NCBI GenBank assembly: GCA_000827265.1
Contig: KN834801.1
Location: 217,424-255,335 of the forward strand
Length of the DNA stretch: 37,912 nt
Source of the DNA: Collybiopsis luxurians FD-317 M1
Taxonomy: Eukaryota > Basidiomycota > Agaricomycetes > Agaricales > Omphalotaceae
Reading direction: 5' to 3'
In this document: positions 30,176-37,912 of the stretch, piece after piece
Layout: each line of letters opens with the position of its first letter
Numbering within the stretch: position 1 is the first letter of the stretch
Notes under the pieces: generated by a model
Databases searched by the model: none
What the model saw: only the letters and a program-made list of their open reading frames with translations
Told to the model about the DNA's origin: nothing
Translations under genes and position numbers: made by a program

Positions 30176-31918
30176 TCATCTCTCTTCATCAGAGTCTAGA
30201 GTAATAGGAATTCCAGAACCGGCCTCAAAGAAAGCAACTTTGAGTTTCCGCAACCATTCTCTTTTTCTGGGTGTAAGAATATCCTGCCCATACCCCTTGT
30301 TAACAAATAAAGAAATTTTTGTTAGAAAGTCCTCACACTCGGTGAGTGTTGGCATTGAAGTATCTGAGATGGGTGGAGGAGGTGGGAAGACTTCAGTTGT
30401 GGGCAGAGCTGGTGACAGAGAATCTGAGGTAGACAATGGAGGTAGATCAGCTTGGTGAAGAGCAGCATATGCTGGTGCTTCCTTGTGGGGCTTATGCGAA
30501 TGCTGGAGGTCCAATTCTTCAACCATGTTTTTAGCTCCAAAAACTTGCGATATATGCAAATCTAATTTTGACTGAGTCTGCATATGGGAATGCTGGTCAT
30601 AATACCCTGATGGATGCTGAGAGGAATGGGTGAATGGAAATGGAGAGCCAGGAGCTGATACATCTAAAGATTTTGCAGAAAGCGCTGAAGCAGATTGATA
30701 ATGTTGTGGTGATCCTATACTTGGAGTCAGTGGAGGGATCGCCGGTGATTCAGACCTTTGGCTGTTATGACCATGCTGATAACTTCGGCCCCTGTGGGAA
30801 CTTGGATGAGATTCATTACTGATGCGAGTGAGTGATGGAGCCATGGGCCATGAGGGAATCTGATGAGGAAAGCTGCTGTCAGGTAGGTGGGGCAATGCAG
30901 AAAGTCTTTGGTGAACCAAACTCCCCATGTCAGCTTCATCATTGCCATCCTCATCTTCTGAGTTACTTTCCTCTTCCTCATCTTCAGATCTGTTTGCCAT
31001 TGAACTCTCCATTGGAGGCTCATCTTGAAAGTCCCTTTGTGCATTTGGAAATGAAATGGGAAGTTGCTGATATTCAGTGGGAGTGGGAACATGAACATCC
31101 ATGCTACTGGCTGCTGTGGCATTCCCATCATGCACATTTTGCTGGTATCCCCACCAATGGCCATTCCTGATACCATGTCGGTTCTTGAAGCTATCAACCC
31201 AACCTGATGAAGCTTTGAACTGTTCTGCAGTGATGCCATGTGATCTGGCAATGGCACGAGCTTTGTTGCAAAGGCTGGTATCAGATAGTGGACCATGATG
31301 ATGTTGGTTGGGGTTCTGAGCACCATATGAATCAGACTGCAGGCTGGATGAGGTGATAGAGTAATTAGGAAGGTGGGTGTACCATTCCTCAGTAACATCT
31401 ATAATCCACTTGTGCATCTCAGATTCAACCACTGGAAATTTGAATGGCCGATGTTTGGCACCCTTTCTGGCCAAATCTACCCCATTTGTCCCACTTGGCA
31501 TGATATTCAGCCACTTTTTCTTGTGTTTGAGAATTTTGCTAATTGTACTCCGCTCCACACTAAACCTTCTAGCAATTACCTCCTGCTTTTCCTTTGGGTG
31601 AGCAAGGTAATACTCGCATATAGCTTTGCGATCAATGTCATACAGACATTGTTTATGAGCCTTTGGCTTTGGATATGCATGAGGTAGGTTTGGACTAGAG
31701 TGGGGATGGGGAGGATTTGTGGATGAGTTCAAGTTCAAATGTGGGCCTGGAAGATGAAGGTTGTATGTAGTGGTCAAGGGATCCTGAGTGAATGGCTGGG
31801 GTACTTGTGGTGGATCAGTATAAAGCATAAAATAACAGAAAAGATCCCATACCATGCTACTAGCATATTCAGTTACTGCTCCATGCTGCCCCCAAGATAG
31901 CTCATCAAGCCTCTCCAT
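30176..31918 (-). CDS. CENP-B/Tc5-type HTH DNA-binding protein (domesticated pogo-like)
   Basis: An intronless frame of 580 codons. Residues ~92-138 (YDIDRKAICEYYLAHPKEKQ, then IARRFSVERSTISKILKHKK) form the first CENP-B/pogo helix-turn-helix. Residues ~158-245 (FPVVESEMHKWIIDV, a Ser/His-rich insert, then ARAIARSHGI and GWVDSFKNRHGI) form the second HTH (Tc5 type). Together they bind DNA in a sequence-specific way, as in CENP-B, fission-yeast Abp1/Cbh1 and pogo transposases. The DDE catalytic domain that follows in a transposase is absent. Instead come a long Ser/Pro/His-rich region, an acidic run (SEDEEEESNSEDEDGND, ~310-330) and a conserved-looking end (CEDFLTKISLFV, KREWLRKLKVAFFEA). This suits a nuclear transcription factor or chromatin protein. 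It is the only long intact gene in this CG-poor part. Product role is inferred. Confidence 0.8.
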   Translation of the reverse strand: MERLDELSWGQHGAVTEYASSMVWDLFCYFMLYTDPPQVPQPFTQDPLTTTYNLHLPGPHLNLNSSTNPPHPHSSPNLPHAYPKPKAHKQCLYDIDRKAICEYYLAHPKEKQEVIARRFSVERSTISKILKHKKKWLNIMPSGTNGVDLARKGAKHRPFKFPVVESEMHKWIIDVTEEWYTHLPNYSITSSSLQSDSYGAQNPNQHHHGPLSDTSLCNKARAIARSHGITAEQFKASSGWVDSFKNRHGIRNGHWWGYQQNVHDGNATAASSMDVHVPTPTEYQQLPISFPNAQRDFQDEPPMESSMANRSEDEEEESNSEDEDGNDEADMGSLVHQRLSALPHLPDSSFPHQIPSWPMAPSLTRISNESHPSSHRGRSYQHGHNSQRSESPAIPPLTPSIGSPQHYQSASALSAKSLDVSAPGSPFPFTHSSQHPSGYYDQHSHMQTQSKLDLHISQVFGAKNMVEELDLQHSHKPHKEAPAYAALHQADLPPLSTSDSLSPALPTTEVFPPPPPISDTSMPTLTECEDFLTKISLFVNKGYGQDILTPRKREWLRKLKVAFFEAGSGIPITLDSDEER

Positions 31919-32882
31919 GCCTTAAGACTATGTTGAGCCCTTTGATATTGATGGATCCAAGATGTGATGGGGTCGATCTAAGCCTCCATTGATGGGAGGA
32001 TGTGAGAGGCTGGTAGTCACTGGATTATGTCATCGATGTACTTATCTCATTTTTCATAATGTGTGTCCAAAAAAGTGAAAATCAGTAGAGTACAGCATAT
32101 GCATTATACAAATACTGGAAGTTACCAATAAGTATGCTGGTCAAGGTATTGAAGTTAAAAATTTTTCAAGCAAGCTGAGATATTGAGTTCCAATCTGTTG
32201 TTCAGTATGTAAGATCACAGTAAATTTATGATTACACAAAGCTCTGGCTGTTCTTTATCAGAAACATTATATCTCAATTCTAACTTGCTGATGTCAATAA
32301 AGCATTTCCAGAGTTTTTGCAACATTATACTGAAGGCCAGAACAATTGAGTACATGGTGTCAAGTGAAAAAATGTGTTTGGCATGAGTGCATGAAATAGG
32401 ATGCCAAGTTTGGGCTTGAAATTTCTGTACATCTTGATGTAAATTTAACTAGTATTCATTACATTTGAAGGTCTGGAAGCACTCTATTTTATGGATAAAT
32501 GCCCAAGCACTCCCACACCCCAGCATTGGCATCGGTGCATTATACAACATGCAGGTACTATGCTGTCACTAGTAATACAGTTGAAAATTTCAGCATAGAA
32601 TTACTTTGTCATGAGCAAATTAATGTGGAAATAGTGAATTGAGCCAAGAGTTAGTGCAATTGCATTAGTGGTGGCAGCGTAGTACAGTTTTAGCTAACTT
32701 TCCACACATTCTGTTTCACTCTTCATGTGATTTATCAGTTAACTTTCTCTTGGTTGATGCCCAAAACCTTGAATTAAGCTTAGTGACTGAGATAGTATAA
32801 CTAGAAAATCTAGGAGATATCATGGAGTAAGATGAAATAAAGGTGGTGGTCTAGAAGCGAAGATCAAAGACAAAAAAAATAT
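31919..32882. other. Upstream region of the CENP-B-type gene; no other gene
   Basis: Lies between the start of the CENP-B-type gene and the stop of the BTB gene, both on the minus strand, and so should hold the promoter of the former. I see no clear TATA element at a fixed distance and no coding pattern. Confidence 0.4.
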
Positions 32883-34032
32883 CTAGAATTGTACTTTAGT
32901 AAGCTCTTTGAAAATGGCACTGCGCCATTCCCTCAGGTGTTCTTTGCAACATACTCCAAATAGATTGCCCCCATTTTCATCTTCTGCTTCCAAGCTCCAG
33001 TCCTCATCCATATGGCTGGCCTCCTCATTTTCATCATTCTTGTCTTTATCTTCCAAGCGGTTGTATTCTGAAACATCCATTATAGATGATTGAATACTTT
33101 CACTGTCACTAGTGCCCTCTTCAGCAAAAACCTCTACAGAATGGGAATGGGAGTCAATGTTCCACATAGAGTCAATTTTAGCCAGAGTAGACTGAAAGAT
33201 ATCATCAACTGTGACATTTTCAAGCCCTGCTCCATTATGCCCAAGAATGAGAAGAATTCTAGGTTCATGAAGGGGATACAAGGAGTTCTTAAGGTGGGCT
33301 TTGACAACATGTCTCCAGTTTGTACAGTCATTGTGGTTGTCAAGAATTCATTCAGCCCTCAACATTGCACATGTCAACTTCTCTCGATATCGTGCCTGTA
33401 AAGGATAAGTTGGATTTGCCAAAACAATATATAACTATTGATTATACTCACCCACCGAATACACAGCAAGTCTGAAACATCATAGGACATAATAACACCC
33501 AGCGGTATGTTTGCAAGGAAGGGTGCAAGAGAAGCAAGTAAAGTGGCAGAGTCATTCACCAACTCCAGGAGCTCCAGAGGATGTGTTGAAGCAAATTTCC
33601 TGAAAGCCAAAGTAGTCAATGTTAGTAGAATGTCAGAACAGCAAAAAGACAACTATACCGAATATGGAAAATACAATATTCTCGTGCCAGAGGCATATTC
33701 CATATGCTGATAGTAGCAATAACCTGCCTCAAAGTGCTGAAAGGGACCAGGGTAAGGTTTGGAGGGGGGCGAGTGGGATACAAAAAGTGGAGAACAATGG
33801 CTAGGATATTGGACTGTATAGGAACTTGCACAATGCCGCTGGCATCCAATGGGTAGAAAGGAAAGCTTTGGCAGGCAAGGACAACATTGGTTTGGTCCAC
33901 TTGGAACAGGACTTTATCCGAGGAGGAAAGGGTAAGATCACCCCCAGATTGAACTGAAATTCAAGGAGTTAAATGCTGCTTCTGGATATACTTAGTAAAA
34001 AGCATACAAGTTTGACAAAGAATGATGTCCAT
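32883..34032 (-). pseudogene. BTB/POZ domain protein, one in-frame stop
   Basis: Four exons on the minus strand: 34032-34008 (MDIILCQT), 33953-33659, 33599-33452 and 33395-32883, all with GT-AG introns in matching phase. Exon 2 gives the BTB core SGGDLTLSSSDKVLFQVDQT, ACQSFPFYPLD and ILAIVLHFLYPTRPP. Exon 3 gives FASTHPLELLELVNDSATLL and PLGVIMSYDVSDLL. Exon 4 has CTNWRHVVKAHLKNSLYP followed by an acidic tail (EDKDKNDENEEASHMDEDW). This is the usual layout of Agaricomycete BTB proteins, which mediate protein-protein contacts, often as ubiquitin-ligase adaptors. A single TGA at 33350-33348 interrupts exon 4 (RAE-stop-ILDNHND). Everything else is open, so it is a recent pseudogene, a sequencing error, or a strain-specific allele. 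Confidence 0.72.
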
Positions 34033-35325
34033 AATTTATGCAGGGTTAATCAGGATATGAGGTTGAGTGAGGAGATGCCATAATGATTTGAGCATAGCTG
34101 GCTTTTATACTATACATGAGCTGGAATTTCCATATGGCAGGTTAAGCAAATAGTACAAAATGTGACTGAGAAAAAGAATAGTTGTAGTATGGAGCATGGT
34201 GATTGAAGGAAGTGACATGAGGGTGAGCATTCGTAGTAAGAAGTCACAGAATGTGATCAGCAGAGAGTGTGTATCTAGATTGTGACCAGCAAAGGGGACA
34301 AAGGCACTGCATTAAATACTGTATAGAACAAGATGAATTTCCAGTATAGAGTGCAGTGATTGTAAAGGAAGGTATTATATTATTTGTGAATACTCATAGT
34401 AGTAAGTCACAGTATGTGATTAACAGAGAGGTTGTATATAAATTGTGATCTGATCGGTAAAGAGGAATGTATTGCATTGAATCATAGTAATTCAAAAAAC
34501 AAAATATGAAATGAATTCCAGCCATGTACCGAGCACATCGTTCATAGTGATGGTAATTTGTTGGAACACACCATGAAGTCACTGCTTGTGATTTAGGGAG
34601 AGGGTGTATACAAATTGTGACTGGCAAGGAGGCTGCACTGGGCTGAATGCATGCTGGTGATTATAAAGAAACTTGCATGAGATTAATTAGCAGTAAACAG
34701 CGTGACAGGGGTTAGAGAAAATGATGAGATGGTGAATAGTAGGAAGCCACAGAATATGGTTTGAAGACTGCGTGCTTCAAAGCTGTAACCAGCAAGGAGG
34801 TAAGAGGGATGAAAGTAAGTGATATGAAGAAAAGGTGTGGTAGAATAACAAGTCTGATTAATTTTAAATGCAAGCATTGAGAGCTCCTCAGCATTGTCTT
34901 TCTAATTAAAAACCTTATAAGCATCACAAGGTATTTGGAGCAAAAATTGTATGAACAATTCATGTCCAATCACAACTGTCCAAATTGTATTGCCTTTGAC
35001 ACTTTTCACCAATTATCACATTTCTTGTCCTTCTGTTTTTATTTTCTTTTCAGTGACAAGCTAAGAGTCACTGCTTGCTGTACCTTACCTTTGTTTCACA
35101 TCACATCTAGATTCTCTTTGCTTAAGTTCACGCCCTGTGATATGCTTTTCTTTCTGCACATAAATTCTAATTCTTTATAAAAGCTATGAGGTTTTGTGCA
35201 TCTATTACGCTGCAAATTCCCCCATACTTGTAAGACATTCCTCTCCCCTTTTTATTGAACTCCTTTTCTATTTAATGCAGAATGTATATTCCTTTTTCCA
35301 AGTGGTTCTGATGTCCTTTTTGCAG
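34033..35325. other. Intergenic region with a degenerate ~168-bp tandem repeat
   Basis: Separates the divergent BTB gene and the acidic-tail gene. Apart from the tandem repeat listed next, no gene is seen. A 5'-UTR intron acceptor (TTTTTGCAG at 35317-35325) directly precedes the ATG of the following gene. Confidence 0.45.
34180..34830 (+). repeat. Degenerate tandem repeat, period ~163-172 bp, about four copies
   Basis: The anchor AAG(T/C)CAC occurs at 34241, 34404, 34576 and 34744. In each unit it is followed by GTGAT or a variant, then a GAGAG(T/G)GTGTAT-like stretch, AAATTGTGA(C/T) and AGCAAAGG/GGCAAGGAGG. Units are diverged by many point changes and small indels, so the array is old. Confidence 0.6.
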
Positions 35326-37281
35326 ATGGCAGGCCGCAAGCGCTCACATGGCACTAGTGATACAGACACTGCTGCAGCTACTCCCACTGGCAAGAGAGGC
35401 CAACGAAACTCTCCTGCTCCTTCATCTCATGGGAATGAGACTGACAAAACAGCAACTCCTATGGATCACAACCAAAGTTCATCTTCTCCACGCAAGTCCA
35501 CAAAGCCTTCCTCCCACTGCAAGCATCCTACTCCCTCCTCTAAGAAGAATTCTCCTTCCAAAAAGGATTCACCAAAGAAGGCTTCAAAGGGCAGCGATCC
35601 ATTTCATGTCAAGAAGAAGCAGCTTGGAACACCAGGTGATCCTTCAATATTGCCCTGGAAGGTCAGTCTTTTAATTTTCCCAAGCTTCAAGCTCTTAATT
35701 GTAATAATATATCAGAGCATTATTGAAGTTCATGAGCATGTGCTGGCAGAATGCTTCAGCTCTAATACTCTTCCTGAGAAACCAAGTGATGAAATGATTG
35801 AAGAGGTTGAGGAGCAGTTAGTCTTACTTTGGTTCATCAAACTTTGCTGCCTGGCTAAGCTTCTCAACTTAGATTTCAAAATGCAGCTGATCCATATGCT
35901 GTACTTGATACAAATATGCACATGCTCAATCCAAATGATAGGGATGTCAGTAGGAAGCTGCATCAGCTCCGATGTGAATGCCAATTGGCCAGTGGAAGTA
36001 ACTATGCCACCAAGATTGCTCTCATCCCAGAGCATAGTATTTGACTTATTCTTGGAATGATCAAGGCTTCTGGCCTCAAAAAGTGGCGTCCCAATATTTA
36101 TGGTCCCCCAGACTCTCTGTATAACCAACTTCACGAGCAAGTTTTTATGAAGACTCTTGAGGTAACAGTGATTAATTTTGGTTATCAGCCAGTGCTCCCC
36201 TTGAGATAGTACTCTTTTGTTTGCTCACTCTGATTTGCAGACATCTCCAGGCCTCCTTCCAGTACCTGGCAAATGCTCACCTTACCATAAAGTTGTATCA
36301 GAACAACACCTTTTCTTACTGGCGTAATCTGTGGAAGAAGGAAGAAAGAGACAATGGCAGTATTCAGAAGGCATTTTTGCTCAACAAAGCTCTCAAGTGT
36401 CGTAGCAATGTAAGAGTTGTGTTCTCCTTTGGATAAGAGTTTATTTAACCACCTCACAGCGCTACAAACTACGAATTGATTATCAGGCCAAACGTGCAAG
36501 GCCAAAGCGAGAACAGCGCCTCATTTCTGAAAGAGCTGCTCATTCAGATGACAAGTATGCTCCAGATGGCACCCTTCATATCCTGGTGATGGGCCGCCGT
36601 AGCCAGAAAGCTACTTCATTTATACAGGAACTTGATCACTTTATTGCTGGCACACAGAAGCTCATGAAAAGATGCAATGCCTATAAGCGTATTAAAAGAG
36701 TTCCACATCCTGAAGGGAAAATTAGTGGAATTGAAGGCCTCCCAAGCCCAAAGGTAGCTTTGGATTGGTTTGACCCTGGCCAGTTCAATGAGCTTCCTGC
36801 TCACATCTGAGCTCGATATATCAAGTCCCCAATTGCCCTTCCTACTGAGGAGGTGATGGATATGACTCAGGATTGGATGGACCTTAAACTGTCTGATGAA
36901 GAGTTCATGATCAAGTACGGTAATGAGGTCCATGCCAAGTACAAGTTTCCTACTGAAGACAAGCTTTTTGCAATGGAAAATGGAGCTATATCCTCTGATG
37001 AGGAAGAAGAAGGCAATGATATTGGTGATGACAATGACAATGATGGTGCAGACAGTGAGGATGGTGCAGATAGTAAGGACGGCACAGATGGTGATGACGA
37101 GACCAACCATGAGTCTGGTACAGAAGGGGAGGATGAAACAGACAATGACAAAGATGAAGATGTCCAAGGTGGGCAATGGGCTGCATTTGATGAGGACTCT
37201 GAGATGGAGGATGAAGATGGAGATAGAGCCATGGACTTGAACAATACTAGTGCATCTGAAGACAGTATGGAACAAGGCTGA
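35326..37281 (+). pseudogene. Multi-exon protein with basic Ser/Lys-rich N-terminus and acidic tail (basidiomycete family of unknown function), decayed
   Basis: Exons approximately 35326-35661, 35716-36161, 36241-36409 and 36460-37281, with GT-AG introns. Exon 1 starts MAGRKRSHGTSD and is rich in Ser, Lys and Pro (SSKKNSPSKKDSPKK), resembling a nuclear localisation region. Exon 2 has VHEHVLAECFSSNTLPEKPS, then after a frame change NAADPYAVLDTNMHMLNPND, VSRKLHQLRCECQLASGSNY and LKKWRPNIYGPPDSLYNQL. Exon 4 has RYKLRIDYQAKRARPKREQR, ALDWFDPGQFNELPAHI, a TGA, ARYIKSPIALPTEEVMD and DEEFMIKYGNEVHAKYKFPT. It ends in a long Asp/Glu-rich tail. I recognise the pattern as a repetitive Agaricomycete family without known function. 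The TGA before ARY fits CGA to TGA, and another TGA follows PEHSI. Confidence 0.65.
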
Positions 37282-37386
37282 TAATATTTTTGCTACTCAT
37301 ATGGGGTATGCTGCCAGGCACTACGGCATTGCTCCTATATCAATGACTTTGAGGCGTCGGACATTATAATAATAATAATAATAATA
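37282..37386. other. 3' flank with TAA microsatellite
   Basis: A (TAA)n run of about seven units (37364-37386) leads directly into the minisatellite. Confidence 0.7.
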
Positions 37387-37555
37387 TATGCATTGGTGCT
37401 TATATGAACCTCAAACGTATGAATTCTGGGCCTCAAATATTGGTATGCATTGGTGCTTATATAAACCTCAGAAATATGAGTTCTGGGCATCAAATATTGT
37501 ATGCACTGGTGCTTATATAAACCTCAAACATACGAGTTTTGGGCATCAAAGATCA
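37387..37555 (+). repeat. Minisatellite, three units of 56-57 bp
   Basis: Units begin at 37387, 37444 and 37500. Each contains TATGCA(T/C)TGGTGCTTATAT, AACCTCA, then GA(A/G)TT(C/T)TGGGC and ATCAAA or CTCAAA. Identity between units is high, with about six to nine differences per pair, so the array is fairly young. Confidence 0.85.
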
Positions 37556-37823
37556 TGTCACTGCGGGGATTCAAGGATAGCCCCTGGGAAAATATATGGA
37601 AAATATAGGGATATTAGTAACAATCTCTGCCGAGCGGTAATTTGGCAAAAATTTTATATTTATTTTCAATTTCCTTCAATTAATCCTTGAGCAAGTATAG
37701 TGAATTTTTTTAAGTTAAATTTGAAGCATGTATAATAAATAGATGCCAGATAACATGCTACAGATTTGTTAAAATATTCTATCAAAGAAGAGACAAAAAT
37801 GATTCAAAATAAATGCCGAGGAG
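37556..37823. other. No recognised gene
   Basis: AT-rich sequence between the minisatellite and the right-edge hairpin, with nothing assignable. Confidence 0.4.
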
Positions 37824-37906
37824 GTATTCAAAATCTCCTTCCCATAATGTTCAGAATATTTACCTGCCAAATATTCTGAACATTATGGGAAGGAGATTTT
37901 GAATAC
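37824..37906. repeat. Perfect inverted repeat (hairpin), 38-bp arms
   Basis: The left arm 37824-37861 (GTATTCAAAATCTCCTTCCC ...) and right arm 37869-37906 (... GGGAAGGAGATTTTGAATAC) are exact reverse complements around a 7-base loop, ACCTGCC. A perfect match in decaying DNA means it formed recently or is homogenised. It may be a fold-back MITE or the end of a larger element that continues past the window edge. Confidence 0.85.
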
Positions 37907-37912
37907 TTGCCA

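Noticed and set aside
30727..31398. 223-codon minus-strand frame and plus-strand frames over the same region
   Set aside because: Shadows of the 580-codon CENP-B-type gene in other frames, with methionine-rich or skewed composition.
31919..34032. A functional link between the BTB gene and the CENP-B-type gene
   Set aside because: They lie on the same strand about 1 kb apart, but neighbouring genes in fungi are usually independent and the BTB gene is interrupted. No evidence for a joint system.
36616..37275. 219-codon minus-strand frame
   Set aside because: Antisense of exon 4 of the acidic-tail gene; its Val/Ile/Thr-rich part is the reverse of GAT/GAC/GAA runs.
1..37912. tRNA, rRNA, CRISPR, bacterial operons or promoters
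   Set aside because: No cloverleaf-like segments with a GGTTCRA arm in context, no rRNA landmarks, no regular spacer arrays. The intron-rich genes are fungal.

Overview
The window looks like a gene-poor, repeat-rich stretch of a filamentous basidiomycete genome, most probably an Agaricomycete. The evidence is many short introns (about 45-95 bp, GTRNGY...YAG) and remnants of families typical of these fungi: exportin-1 (CRM1), a polyporopepsin-like aspartic protease, FAS1/fasciclin secreted proteins, a DUF6533 membrane protein, a BTB/POZ protein, a Ser/Thr-rich single-pass membrane protein and NLR-type ankyrin repeats. There is no sign of bacterial gene organisation.

Layout: 1-9 kb is AT-rich and almost free of CG. 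It holds the end of an ankyrin gene, a FAS1 pseudogene (minus strand, 1.56-2.51 kb) interrupted by a ~220-bp element, an aspartic-protease pseudogene (4.3-6.0 kb) carrying a 147-bp fold-back insertion, a Tc1/mariner-like MITE (6.26-6.52 kb) and a second ankyrin fragment (8.2-8.7 kb). From 8.9 to 18.2 kb CG is common: a divergent pair (membrane protein, minus; CRM1, plus) followed by two more FAS1 pseudogenes (minus). From 18.2 to 24.8 kb lie unrecognised sequence, a probable Ty1/copia LTR end and a split DUF6533 pseudogene. From 24.8 to 27.7 kb the membrane-protein/CRM1 pair appears again, duplicated in the same orientation and truncated. From 27.7 to 37.9 kb CG is again scarce: a hAT-like MITE, an intact intronless 580-codon CENP-B-type HTH gene (minus), a BTB gene with one in-frame TGA (minus), a ~168-bp tandem repeat, a four-exon family-of-unknown-function gene with an acidic tail, a 57-bp minisatellite and a perfect 38-bp-arm hairpin at the right edge.

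Nearly every recognisable gene is broken. The exceptions are the CENP-B-like gene (fully open) and the downstream copy of the membrane-protein gene (open in its main exons). Comparing the duplicated blocks and the FAS1 copies shows how the region decays: CG sites in one FAS1 copy are CA or TG in the other, and several lesions fit C-to-T change (CAA to TAA, CGA to TGA). The best reading is a heterochromatin-like, probably cytosine-methylated compartment that accumulates gene duplicates and small transposons. I found no operon-like or clearly new functional system; the most unusual items are the paired duplication, the CpG-decay pattern and the intact CENP-B-type gene inside decaying DNA.
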